A stretch of DNA of 55,000 nt from Chromera velia (taxonomy: Eukaryota; Sar; Chromeraceae), in the NCBI GenBank assembly GCA_018398765.1, contig JAHBMJ010004247.1:1-55000 (forward strand). Direction: 5' to 3'. Position numbers and translations under genes: made by a program. Below, piece by piece: positions 1-10,408 of the stretch. The notes below the pieces were generated by a model. It was not told the origin of the DNA. It saw nothing but the letters and a program-made list of their open reading frames with translations, and searched no databases. How positions within the stretch are numbered: position 1 is the stretch's first letter; each line of letters starts with the position of its first letter.

Positions 1-546
1 AGAAAAAGGTCAGGCATTGAGCCCATGGTTTGTCCATGGCCCATGGGCCCCAGCATTGACGATGCCGGGCCCGCAGTGTGGTTAATTTTTAACCATTTTC
101 TTATCCCATTTGTTTCAATTTGATAGGGCTTTTATACTCTTTCCCCGTATTTTCTGCATAGCTCAATCGTCCGACGGACGTGAAAAGCCCTTCAAGATAG
201 ATCTCTTCTCACTCATTCTGCAAACAGGTCAGCAAACACAATTTTTGCTGCTCTGCGCACTCTTTTGTTCATGCTCTTCCTACATATATCTCTATTGCTT
301 GCCCTTCCATTCTATTCCGCTTTTATTATGGAGATTTAATAATTATACCCCATCATACTGACCTCGCTGATCTCTATATGCACCCTGCACTCACATTCTC
401 TCCAATTGTCTCTGCAACCTTCACACGTCACTTTCTTTTTCCCATTGTTAAAAATCAAAAGCGCATTTCCAATCGAACTCAATTTAGCCAGAGCCAAAGA
501 AAGAGGTAACTCCGCCGTTCTCTACCAATCAGGCCCACAGCGATCC
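1..546. other. Left flank, no gene recognised
   Basis: No convincing coding region, RNA gene or repeat was recognised here. Short open frames exist but have no recognisable domain or codon pattern. The stretch ends at the TG that begins the left chromovirus LTR. Confidence 0.4.
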
Positions 547-721
547 TGTTATGTAGAATTTGAACCGTTGATAACCGTTGGACAGGAAAGTGTAATAAGA
601 AGCTGCGTTCTAACAAGCCCTAATAGTAATAGTTTTATCATGATACAATATTGAAGGAAGAATCTGGATTAAAGTATTGAAGTAGAAGTATAATACCACT
701 ATGACTTGTTCAATGAAAAAC

Positions 722-799
722 GCCTCCATAGCATAGTGGTTAGTATGTGGGGCTCACAAACAGAAGGTCTCCGGTTCGATTTTAAGCCAGATGCTTTTT
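722..799 (+). other. tRNA-like Pol III promoter segment inside the LTR
   Basis: The segment looks like a decayed tRNA gene. It has a box A (TAGCATAGTGG at 729-739), a box B (GGTTCGATT at 773-781) at tRNA-like spacing, and a TTTTT Pol III terminator at 795-799. The corresponding stretch of the right LTR has a consensus box B, GGTTCGATTCC, at 12834-12844. The acceptor and anticodon stems do not pair well, so this is probably not a working tRNA. Its presence in both LTRs shows it is part of the element. Confidence 0.55.
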
Positions 800-864
800 G
801 ACCTGCACAAAAAGGGAGATATGAGAAACAATCCGTCATGCATATAGCTCCGAATGACTCTTTT

Positions 865-941
865 GACCGACCATCGGTACAGATCTATGTAAGATGACCG
901 ATCGTTGGTTGCAAAGGCGCATCCTGACCGACTATCGGTTG
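865..941 (+). promoter_or_regulatory. Three spaced palindromic motifs in the LTR
   Basis: A palindromic motif of the form ACCGAnnATCGGT occurs three times, starting at 865, 896 and 926. The same triplet is kept in the right LTR at 12926, 12957 and 12987. Spacing of 30-31 bp is about three helical turns, as expected for repeated binding of one dimeric protein on one DNA face. A regulatory role is inference. Confidence 0.4.
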
Positions 942-1276
942 TAGGCGTATAATTTTGGAATCAAAAAGCAAAAGTTTGAAATGTTGAGACTCAGAGAAAA
1001 CATTATAAATGATTGGAACTCAACTCAAACTCTCAGAAGTGAAGTGATTTGAACAGACGTTGACTCGAACTTTTAGAGACGACTCTGCATACCAATATGA
1101 CCAACTGATAGCTACTCTTGATACCCTTCAGTCCTCAATGTCTAGGTGCCTTCTAGCCTAGTCAGTCAATCAGTATAGACCGCCTACTTCTACCGGAGCT
1201 AGCTGTCTACCTCTACATCCACACCCCTACGTCTGTTCCTCTTTGACACAAAGTTGAACGAGGTCAACAGATCACG

Positions 1277-1293
1277 TGGTAACGCCAGCGAGA
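1277..1293 (+). other. Primer-binding-like site of the chromovirus
   Basis: Two bases after the left LTR the sequence reads TGGTAACGCCAGCGAGA. It starts with TGG, the complement of a tRNA CCA end, as LTR retrotransposon primer-binding sites do. The donor tRNA was not identified. Confidence 0.5.
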
Positions 1294-2184
1294 GCCGGCC
1301 CTTCTGGACTTTGAGCAGATTGAGTCAAACTCAAGCCCCTTCTGCAAAAAGCAGGAGTCGAACAATACATACATCAACAGTAACAACAGCAACTCCCTCA
1401 ACAAGATTCTCACTGTCCAGGCAACTGAGTCCACTCTATTCCTCTCTAGGAACCCAAAAAACAGGAGAACTGACAAAATCAAACACTTTGGCTACTACGT
1501 GACTTTCGAAACCAAGCAATGCCATCAGCGCATCGCCTTTATCCAACGCTATCTACATGCACTGGATCTTGCCCTTCCACTTCCACATTGCTGGACCCCC
1601 TTTAGAAGAACTTTCCGAAAGAGTTTGAGAAAAACTGCACATCTTGACCTTACTCTGACTGGCTTCCCTTATGTCCCTTCATAGTTGAAGCCCTACAAGT
1701 ACACCTTCATCCCTTCACCCCTGACTACGTCTCTTCTGGACTGAGGATCTTTACGAAAATTTCCTTTGCAGACTGACCTAATCGTGAAGCGCTGCCCAAA
1801 TTTTGATTTAAACACCATCACCCACTCTACTGGAACTTTAGTGAAAAACCCGCTCCGACTCAAACCAGTCCACAGAACGCTGCCAAAAATTCCTGATGAC
1901 GCCTTTTTGGACTCTGCCAAATTTTAGGCCAAATTCCTATTTCCGTTCATGAACTACACCGCAAAGCGTTGCCAAAATTTCTAACAGACCTTTATTTTCT
2001 TTCCTTTGACAAAATCTCATTTTAAACAGGACCACACCGTGAAGCGCTGCCAAAATCCCCCGCAAAACGTCCTTTTCCAGACTCTGCCAAATCCTTCTCT
2101 TTCTTCTCAACGCTATCACAAAGTTCTTGGACAACTCCTTTTCCCCCCTCCTTTTCCGTTAAAATCCCTCTTGCCAACTAACTG
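1294..2184 (+). pseudogene. Degraded gag/protease region of chromovirus
   Basis: This lies between the primer site and the reverse transcriptase, where gag and protease belong. No intact gag, zinc knuckle or DTG protease motif was found. Between about 1780 and 2110 four imperfect copies of a segment containing GAAGCGCTGCCAAAAT recur at roughly 80-90-bp intervals. The region is full of stops in all frames, so only decayed coding sequence or expanded repeats remain. Confidence 0.45.
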
Positions 2185-2774
2185 AATCTACAAAAAGCAA
2201 AGACATTACGACTCTTTCACAATTCTTTGCGCATTCAGTTCTGGACTCGGCTGCCGCTTTCAATCAGCTCAAAGTAAAGGAGAGTGACACAGAAAAACTG
2301 ACCTTTGCAACCATGGCGGGCAGCTGGAAATTCTTTAGGGTCCCTTTCAGGCTGTAGAGTGCGCCTGCTTTCCTCCAGCAGGCCATAGATGCTTCCCTCG
2401 CAGGACTGCTCAGCAACTGCGTCTTCTACTATATGAACAACCTTCTCGTCTCCTCTAAAAGTGCCTTGCAGATGTTTGAGGATTTATGGGTAGTAATCGA
2501 ACGACTCAAGAAAATTAGGGCAAAGCTTTCTTTTGGGAAATGTCAATTCTTCCAACGGGAAATTGTCTATCTGGAGCATCTCATCACACCGGAAGGTAAT
2601 CGGCCCTCCCCTGAAAAAACAGAGTGTATCAAGAAAGCAGTACCACCCAGAATAGTCAAACAAGTGCAAGGGTGGTTAGGATACACACAATCCTATCAAG
2701 TGTACATCGATAATTACACCACCATTGCAAAACTACTCTACGAGCTGACGAGAAAGAACGCTGTTTTTAAATAG
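2185..2774 (+). pseudogene. Ty3/Gypsy reverse transcriptase, broken
   Basis: The frame carries recognisable Ty3/Gypsy RT blocks: VLDSAAAF (first catalytic Asp kept) from about 2238, VPF.L.SAP, the palm signature, and the SFGKCQFF and YLEHLITPEG blocks. The usual Y-x-D-D palm motif reads YMNN (AAC AAC at 2436-2441), so both catalytic Asp are Asn. A stop TAG falls within the PF.L.SAP block and another closes the frame at 2772-2774. The enzyme would make cDNA from the element RNA in the cytoplasm; this copy cannot. Confidence 0.85.
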
Positions 2775-3254
2775 GAAGAAGCTCATCAAAAGGCATTCGA
2801 ACGCCTCAAAGAGATTCTTTGCTCAGAGCCTGTTCTTGGGCATCCTCGATGGGACCGTCCTTTCATTCTTAAGTGGGACGCAAGCAACGAAGCCCTCAGT
2901 GCTATCTTGGTACAATAAGGTAACACACACAACTGTTACAACAAAGAGTATATCATCAGCTACACGTCAAAGAGACTAACTTCTGTAGAGGCAGCGTACC
3001 ACATCTCCGAGAAGGAGCTCTTGGCCGTGTGCTTTAGATGCGACAAGTTTAGGCACTGGTTGTACGAGACCGAGTTCATCGTCTATTCAGATCACGCCGC
3101 CCTGCAATACGTAATAAAAAGAAAAGACACGAGTCTACGCCTGCTCAGACTGACTCTCCGTCTATCAGGATACACTTTCAAGATTATTCACAGGAAGGGA
3201 AAATCATACGCAGACACAGATATGTTGACGAGGGGATGTTTCATCAACCACTAG
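2775..3254 (+). pseudogene. Ty3/Gypsy RNase H, broken
   Basis: This continues directly from the RT in the same polyprotein order. Seen in order are LKWDASNEALSAILVQ (first Asp), SEKELLAV (Glu), VYSDHAALQYV (second Asp) and a final HRKGKSYADTDML block equivalent to the last Asp motif, so the four acidic residues are present. A stop TAA at 2916-2918 interrupts it after the first block. The domain would remove RNA from the RNA/DNA hybrid during reverse transcription. Confidence 0.85.
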
Positions 3255-3305
3255 CACCTGCCACCACCACCTAATTCCGACGTAACATCAAAAGACGCAG
3301 TAATA

Positions 3306-4470
3306 GTGGCCGCAAATAAAGCAGAAGCAACCGGAAAAAGGAAGAGAGGACGACTACAAAAAGAGGACCAGAAGAAAAAGGACCCAGATGTTGTCCATCA
3401 GTTTTCTGTTCCTCTCCTCAAATCTATTTACATGCAAAAAGAAGTTACTGTAAAGGCCTACCAGCAGGAGGATAACGAGCTCAAGAGAGTTTACGCTTAT
3501 CTGAAGATAGGAAAAGTCCCTTCCGACTTAGGATATAGAGAACAATTCAAACTAGTAGAACAGCCTCCGCTCTATACCTTGCACAACGACATGGTCTTCT
3601 GGATCCTTCCTCCAGCAAACGGACATGAAAAGGGGATGCGTTTCCTACTTACAATACTAAAAAGCATGCAAGAAAACCTTCTCAAGAATACATATACTCA
3701 CCTGCTGCTTCGGCGCTATCAGGGGCTTCACCGTCTCATTCGTTCTCTTTCAGCTCACTATTGGTGGAGTTCGATGTACTCTGACGCATACAGATTTGTA
3801 AAGACCTGCAGAAAGTGTCAAAAGAGGAAGAGAGGAAGGAATGTGCACCAATATGAACCACAAACTCTGACATATGAACCGCTGGAATCTTAGTAAGTAG
3901 ACATCATGGGTTCTCTTACTAAGACAGACTCAGGGAACCAATACATTAATTCTCATATTCCTCGATATCGCATCCCGATGGATCGAAGTGATTCCCATGA
4001 AAGATCAGAAAGCTACCACGATCGCACGATGCATCGTGAAGAACTTGCTCAGAAAATTTGGTTGTCCCATTCGTCTTCAGACTTCAGACAGACCGAGGAG
4101 CAAACTTTCTCGAGCCCATCATTCACAGTATTTCTGAGCTCGTAGGAACAAAGAGAGTTGTGAGTACAACCTTCAGTCCAGAGACCTAAAGAAAGACCGA
4201 GAGAGTCAATACCGACGTGAAAAACTGCATTTCTAACTACATATGCGAAAACGAGACCGACTGAGACGAGTATACTTGCTTTTGCGCCTAGTTTTTGCGC
4301 CCATTCCCACAATACCACCTACCAGACCGCGATCGGGCAGACACCTTTCGAAGTACTATTTGGAAGGCCTGCTAACCACCCTATTCGCCTCCTCACTAAC
4401 CTTCAAGAAGACACGGGCGTCATGCTTAAGGACTATGCCGACCTCCTAGTCAAGATGAGAGAAGAAGGAA
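3306..4470 (+). pseudogene. Ty3/Gypsy integrase N-terminus and core, frameshifted
   Basis: From 3306 an open frame runs 195 codons and includes an HHCC zinc-finger region ending in CRKCQKRKR, followed by two stops and then a core beginning at about 3898 (VDIMGSLTKTDSGNQYI). The core is split across frames. A 7-bp tandem duplication (CTTCAGA CTTCAGA, about 4076-4089) shifts the frame just before the DRGANF catalytic block. Further on TERVN supplies the catalytic Glu position. The DDE residues therefore look present, but the frame is broken. Confidence 0.8.
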
Positions 4471-5190
4471 AAGAACGCCGTCTCCTTCATCAAGAAGCTG
4501 CAGAAAACAAGATGCGGAAAAAATTTAAGAAGGACCCAAAGGAAATCCAAGTGTTCTCCAAAAGAGACTACGTTTGGGTATAACAGGGATCCAAGAAAGA
4601 AAGACGCCTCAGCAAGGGATTAGGCGCACAGTACGACGGCCCGTTCATTGTGATGGATGTCAAACTGTCAGGCGCTCCTTCTATCCGAAAACCAGGGGGG
4701 CAGAATACCATCACCGTCTCGAGGAGACGCTGCAAGCCATTCCTCTTCCACAACTCCAAAGAGAATGACCAAATAGAGGAGCAGCATGGTGAAGCCGTGG
4801 ATGGGACCGACCCGATCGAAGAGATATAAGACCATAAGGTCGATGACGATGGAAGAGAAATCGATGGAAACAAAGACGAGGAGAAAAAGGTTGTCAGAGA
4901 GTGCAAGAGACGGATGAGATATGATGGACCTGTGCAGAAGAAGGCTCAAAACAATTGTGAGTAGAACAAAGAGATGGACTTCGACAACCAGAAAGAGTAC
5001 ATCGTTGAACAAGTCTGCAATCAACGCACTCGATGCGGAAGAGTTGAGTATCTACTAAAGTACAAGGGTACGACGACCTCTACTAGGAACAAGAAAAGAA
5101 CATAGACTGCCCCAATCTAGTGGCAGAGTTCTTTAAGAGAAAAGGAGCCAAAGTCGTCAACACGAACAAGAAGCAGCAAAAGAAATGAAG
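4471..5190 (+). pseudogene. Integrase C-terminus with chromodomain, broken
   Basis: After the core come a basic helix-rich region, then YDGPFIVMDV and NTITVSRRRCKPF, matching the integrase C-terminal GPY/F-type module. A chromodomain follows at about 4979-5160: EYIVEQV, RVEYLLKYKG, and after a frame change an acidic DCPNLVAEFFKRKG block. A TAG at 5084-5086 sits where chromodomains have a conserved Trp. Chromodomains guide such elements to modified histones; its presence is what classifies this element as a chromovirus. Confidence 0.75.
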
Positions 5191-5486
5191 GAAAAGGCAA
5201 AGTGGTAGTTCTTTCTCACCCTGGTTCTCACCTTTTTCCTTTTTGTAAGCACTAAAAGAAACATTGACTCAAATCAGTCTTGACTGACCTGACTGATCCT
5301 CTTTTGCTGCGCCTCCCCTTTGTTGTTCGTCTTTATGGGGAAGAAATGTCACCTGCTCAAAAAGGGGGGTGAAAAGGGGTATGATTTGTAAGAAATGTCA
5401 CTCTACATGTTTTCTTCTAGGTTTTCTTTCTAAAGGTTTGTGAGAACGGTACTGAGAAAGAAGGCGAAAACGAGAAAATGCTTAGG
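5191..5486 (+). other. Post-pol noncoding stretch with polypurine tract
   Basis: No gene was recognised. A polypurine run rich in A and G (about 5353-5380, AAAAAGGGGGGTGAAAAGGGG) resembles the plus-strand primer site that should precede a 3' LTR. The sequence after it is unlike the 547/12040 LTR, so the true 3' end of the element is about 6.6 kb further right or this is a second tract. Confidence 0.4.
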
Positions 5487-5944
5487 TGCTTTGTCCCTCT
5501 TGGCCGGCAACCTTATAGCGTCCAGACAGAAGGTAAAGCAAGGACAAGAACCTTAGGGAAATTCTAGAGGAAGAACGTGAGCAACACTCATTCAGACAAC
5601 AGTTTATAGAAGGTTTAGCTCTAGAGTGATCTGGGATTCCAATCAGATGGGTTCATTCTATCATTGCACAATTTCCACTTATGCTTCTCTCTGTTCCTCT
5701 CTCTCAGAGTCTCAGACTCCCGATCTATGACAAACAGACATTAGCTTTAAACGATCCTATCTGTTACTCAAGTGACATGTTGCTTGAATACGAACATTGC
5801 GAAGGTCAGACTCGACTTCGATTGATGCGCGCGCGATACGTACGAAGCAAAGCACAGCGGCGCAATATGGTGCGGCACGCTGGCTCACTCAGTCATGGCG
5901 CATGCGAAGGCTCAAAGGGCGGCGCCACAGGGTAGGACTCCACA
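5487..5944 (+). repeat. 460-bp direct repeat, left copy (LTR-like)
   Basis: This begins TGCTTTGTCCCTC and ends GACTCCACA, giving TG...CA ends. It is a close direct copy of 8858-9319. Both contain the same short open frame of about 84 codons, which probably reflects sequence conservation rather than a gene. No target duplication was found at the outer edges (TTAGG versus TAGAA). Confidence 0.7.
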
Positions 5945-8857
5945 GATCCCCCCCGGCCACGGACAGGAAAATCACGTCCTCGCGATCAGCCAAACACATC
6001 CAAGCATGTATGAAAAAGAAAAAAGAGGCGAGTGATTGAATCACGATCAACCAGACGCAATGCAATTTTGAAACCCATACAACCAACAAAACACTGGCAC
6101 TTCAAAGCATATAGTCAAAGGAATGAAATTTGGAGCATCCTCGCACCATGACAGAGGCATTGTGAGGAAGTACAGGCTAAGACACAGAAATCCTTTTGGC
6201 ACCATCATTGAGACAGTCATTCACAGTCAACCAACTCTCAAAATCTAGACGCGGAAGCTGACAAGCAGAAAGGTTTCCCCCCATTGACGGAAGGTAATCA
6301 GATTTACATGCACAAACATAAACAGACTTACAATGAACAGCTTGTTTTCTTTCTCTCTTTCTCAGACCGGCCTGCTGAAAGGAAGCGGGCGATAGATAGA
6401 ATAGCACACCTGTAAGAGAACCCCTTCCAGTTAGCTTTTCTGAATGAAAGTAGACGGGCAGACGGAGGTACGAACAAAACGTGAAGAGACGGAGAAAACA
6501 GAGGACGGCAGCAGAAAGCGTCACGCACACATGCATATGTTCACACACAATGTTATTTATTCACATCTTTTCCTTCTCTTTCTTCTATTTCACTCCCTTC
6601 CCGAAGACTGCATACGCGTCTGTTCGCTTGTTGTCAACAATACCGTAGATCGACTGAACATACAAGAACAGACATCAACGAATAAATGACACCTGGTCAG
6701 ACCTATCGGAGGGAGACGCCTGCCAGCATACCGTCTAGCTCCACGCAGATGTATGCGCAGAGACCACTGGCTCCACCAAGGCCACCATCCAGGGCTCCCA
6801 TCAATTCCCATGCTGCGAGGGGGAGGGGCGATACCCAGAGAACCCTGAGGGCCTCCAAAGCACCGGCATCCCCCTACAGGGAGAAGATGCAGAACGGACA
6901 CCAAGACATGTACGGGCTGTCCCCTCACTTTTTTTCTTTTTTTTTTCTCGTTCAACAAACATCTCTTTCAAGATTTCTTCTCTCTTTGCTCCTGCTCTAC
7001 TCATTCTTTCTCCGCCTTTTCCAGTCTCTTTTTTTCAAAGGAGGAAACCAGGCATAACCCGAAATGTTTCAAATCAGCAGAAGGAAACGAAAAGGAGACA
7101 ACGAATGAAGGCGCCCCCTCGTGTGCTCATACTCTCAGCCACACGAGGGGTCTGACTCCCAAGCCATGCATAAAACAAAGCCAAAAGAAGCGGCAAAAGA
7201 AGAACGGTCACTCTTCCAAGGGAGTTCTAGAAGTTCTAAATGCGTAGCACGTACGGTGCTTGACTTGTCGTTCTCGCAGTCTGCCTCTTTGACACTCAGC
7301 TTTGCATTGAGCTCAATCCTTCTCCCGAGTTCAGTGCAGGGGCGCAAGGGCGGTCCCAGGCAGTCGTGGGTACATGCAGGCATAAGCACATAGCGGTGAC
7401 AATCAGGCAGTCCTCTGCCCGCGTCTCATATGTAGCTGATGTAGAGGTAGGCAATCGACTTCAAGTTCTCGTTGACAGAAGGGCTCCGAGTTGGCCGTCT
7501 CGTCGAGCACAAACACATTTTGCGCATGTCAGTAGCTACATAAAGGGAGGGAGGGAAGGGACCGAACATATTGCAGACTGTCCCACTGGTCTCTTTTTAT
7601 CTCGTCTCTTCTTTTTGTCTCGTTTCACCCCTTTGCTGCTCTTTTTGATATATGTACTGGCATAAACTCTCAACTCTGGATAAAAGACGCTCTAGTCACA
7701 CTCAATTGCTGGTACTTCGCATGCTTTCAGCCAGCCTTGATTTGATTCGCCCCCCCCACTCCGAAGCAACCCCCCTCTCCCCCTCTTTCCTCCCCTTTTT
7801 CCCTCCTCTTCCCTTCTCTTTTATCCCCTGCTTTCACCCCCTTCCCCCATGACCCGCTTTGCCCTTCCCAATCCCTGTTAAAAATTTTGCCGGCGCTGGC
7901 GAGAGACAAGGCGGCAGCTGCCATGTGCCCTACTCTGTCTCTCAGTAGGTCTGCCGCGACCCTTCTGCCTCTCTTGCCGTCGAGGGCAGGCTCGATGTCA
8001 TTTTGTACCCCTTCCTTACTTCCCCCTCCTTCCTACTCCAGGCTCACCACGTCGGGGTTCCAGAGCAGAAGGCCCTCCCCGGCTGGCACACCGGCCGGCG
8101 GCCGTCACTGCGTTGTTCCGTGTGGTACGCCGCCATCCATCCCTTCTGTCTGTTTAACATGCAAGCAGAGTCTTGCGCACCTGATCGAACGGCCACTTAT
8201 TGAACGATCCACACGACAGACGGACAGCCAGAAGCGACAAGCTCACTCTTAGAAGAAAACGGCAGCATCGTAGACTTATAGAGAGACGAAGGGCGTCTTC
8301 CTGTTTTTGGACACTGTCGGAGGACCAGTCCAGACAGACCCAGACACGCTGGAGGTGTTTGCGGGCCACGAAGGTGGTCAACCTCGCACGGACAAGCAAG
8401 GAACCAACAGCAAAGACAAGTAAAGGTGATTAGCCGACACTCGTCCGGAAGATGGAGACAGTTACAGAATCAAAAGGCATAAGAAAAGCACTCTACTAGC
8501 CATTTGGATTGCGATCTGCTCGTAGGCGGCATTTTCAATGAAATCAGGCTCCTAGAAGTCCCGAGCAACACTAAGCGACGTCTTTATCATCGGCTTTGGC
8601 GACCTCCAACGATCTTTGGGCTCTCCATCCAAGGACAAAGGCAAAGTCCAGGATCGGACTCGAAGGGGATATCCGAAAGAGGGCTCCAGGCAGCTTGGGA
8701 CGCAAGGGGACGCTGAATTCCCCTACTTACGGTCTTTGCCTGACCATACCCATATCGTTGTAATCGGCTTTCTACTGTTGCATAAAAAGACAGATCTGTT
8801 CCCCATCACAGAAGATACACGAGAGTCGACACTCATCGAGCTTGGCATTCACCATAA
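5945..8857. other. Interior between the 460-bp direct repeats
   Basis: No gag, protease, RT or integrase motif was found in any frame. If the flanking repeats are LTRs this would be a large non-autonomous element. Patches read as possible exons. On the - strand at about 7260-7320 an ELGRRIELNAKLSVKEADC-like frame runs to a GTACGT donor-like site. On the + strand at about 8296-8424 a frame ends in TNSKDK-stop. CT-rich tracts occupy about 7740-7850. None is strong enough to call a gene. Confidence 0.4.
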
Positions 8858-8917
8858 TGCTTTATCCCTCCTGGCCGGCCACCTTATGGCGTCCAGACAG
8901 AAGGTAAAGCGAGGATA
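8546..8917 (+). pseudogene. Coding-like open frame of unknown function
   Basis: One frame stays open for about 120 codons with mixed, protein-like composition, including a charged section (SPSKDKGKVQDRTRRG) and a hydrophobic patch (HIVVIGFLLL). It has no recognisable domain, no clear start codon, and runs into the right 460-bp repeat, where it ends. It may be the decayed end of a retroelement protein or an exon. No function is assigned. Confidence 0.3.
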
Positions 8918-9319
8918 AGAACCTTAGAGAAATTCTAGAGAAAGAACGTGAGCAACAGTCACTCATTTAGGCAACAGTTTATAGAAGGTTTAGCTCTAGA
9001 GTGATCTGGGATTCCAATCAGATGGGTTCGTTCTATCATTGCATAATTTTCACTTATGCTTCTCTCTGTTCCTCTCTCTCAGAGTCTTAGACTCCCGATC
9101 TATGATAAACAGACATTAGCTTTAAACGATCCTATTTGTTGCTCAAGTGACATGTTGCTTGAATGCGAACATTGCGAAGGTCAGACTCGACTTCGATCGA
9201 TGCGCGCGCGACACGTACGAAGTAAAGCGCAGCGGCAGAATGTGGTGCAGCACGCTGGCTCACTCAGTCATGGCGCATGCGAAGGCTCAAAGGGCGGCGC
9301 CACAGGGTAGGACTCCACA
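8858..9319 (+). repeat. 460-bp direct repeat, right copy (LTR-like)
   Basis: This is the second copy of the repeat at 5487-5944, 462 bp long, in the same orientation. It begins TGCTTTATCCCTC and ends GACTCCACA. Differences are scattered substitutions and small indels, consistent with LTRs of one old insertion or two related solo LTRs. Confidence 0.7.
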
Positions 9320-9571
9320 TAGAAAAATGCACGTAGTAAGAAGAGATATACGTAAAAAGGGTTTTATGACCAAGCTCCCTGCTCTCTATATGAACACATG
9401 GACGCCTTCTCTGCATGAACCCACATGTCTGCAAATGGATACATAAAAAGAAAAACCCCTGCATACCCTCTCCCTCCTCTGATGCCAAAGAGTGGCAAGG
9501 ACCGAATGATTCAATGAATGAATATCTATGAGTAATACATGAGTCTCGAATGGCTTATGTAAACGCACTTA

Positions 9572-10408
9572 TCAAAAAGAATGAGCTGGCCTAAAGGTCA
9601 AGTAAACTGTGGAAAGAAAATCAAAGCCGCTGACCTTGAAGTCGAGCGAGGGCGGGCCCCAGGGCCTGTGAGGAGCACCCGTCTTGGGGCATCTGGACGG
9701 TCCCATTGCCACCCTGGGAGGACAGGAACTGCCACCACGTTTCTCCCATAGCCAATCCAACTCACGGGTGTGGAGAGGTTGCCCTGGACCCAGAGAGGTC
9801 GTTCTGTAAGCAGCCATAAACAGATTGAGAACATGATGTCGAGAGAGTGTAAACATTGAGGCGAACCACAGAGTCGCCAAGACCTACGAGTCGCTAAAAG
9901 AGGCCTCATGAAGGCTGTGAGACCTTCAACGATATGCTTGTTGATGCGTTATAGAGCTAGGCTAGGGCTGCGAGCCGTAGAAAACAGTCGACAGCATAAA
10001 GGACTCTGACAGACCTGGGAGTCGTTAGAGATGGCTGCTTGCATAACCTGCATTAATGAACAAAGGAATTGTAGAACAATTGAGTAAAAGATGTTACAGA
10101 TGACAAAGGGGCATAGCAATAAACCAGCACGGTAGCAGAGGGGAGGGCGAGGCATTGCGCGCTCATGGCCTTTATAACCCTGCTTACCAGGGTGGGCGAT
10201 GAGGACCCATCGACACCTCCTTGGCCGACCGGGTCCCACAAAACGTCTGCACGATGTATGCATATGAGTCTTTGCCTTACACTGTATTACACATGATATA
10301 TATATGAGGATCTCCCTTTCGAGAAGGTTCATGCATAAAGAGAGACCTACCTGAGATGGGGGACGCCTCCTCTCCAGGTCCTCGATCTCAGATATCCAAT
10401 GTTGCAGG
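9572..10408 (-). CDS. Spliced gene-like segment, unknown product
   Basis: Four exon-like blocks join with consistent phase: 10408-10351, 10246-10188, 10047-10015 and 9803-9572 (all - strand). Donors read CAG/GTAGGT, CTG/GTAAGC and CAG/GTCTGT; acceptors follow pyrimidine-rich tracts (CTCTTCAG, CGTGCAG, ATGCAG, TTACAG). The joined frame stays open across every junction to a stop at 9572-9574. The predicted product is basic and proline-rich with no domain I recognise. The first exon enters in phase 2, so a start exon must lie to the right of 10408 and was not found. It sits inside the chromovirus LTR bracket. Chance assembly of splice-like sites cannot be excluded. Confidence 0.4.

Larger units (their letters stand above)
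547..1274 (+). mobile_element. Left LTR of Ty3/Gypsy chromovirus
   Basis: A 728-bp direct repeat that starts TGTTATGTAG and ends AACAGATCA, so it has the TG...CA ends of an LTR. The same sequence recurs at 12040-13336, where it is lengthened by a 563-bp insertion. It is followed by a primer-binding-like site and a chromovirus pol on the same strand, which fixes it as the 5' LTR. Differences from the other copy are scattered single bases. No clear 5-bp target duplication was found (GATCC on the left, ATTCC on the right), so the two ends may have been altered or recombined. Confidence 0.8.

Noticed and set aside
722-794. Functional tRNA gene
   Set aside because: Box A and box B fit, but acceptor and anticodon stems do not pair in either LTR copy.
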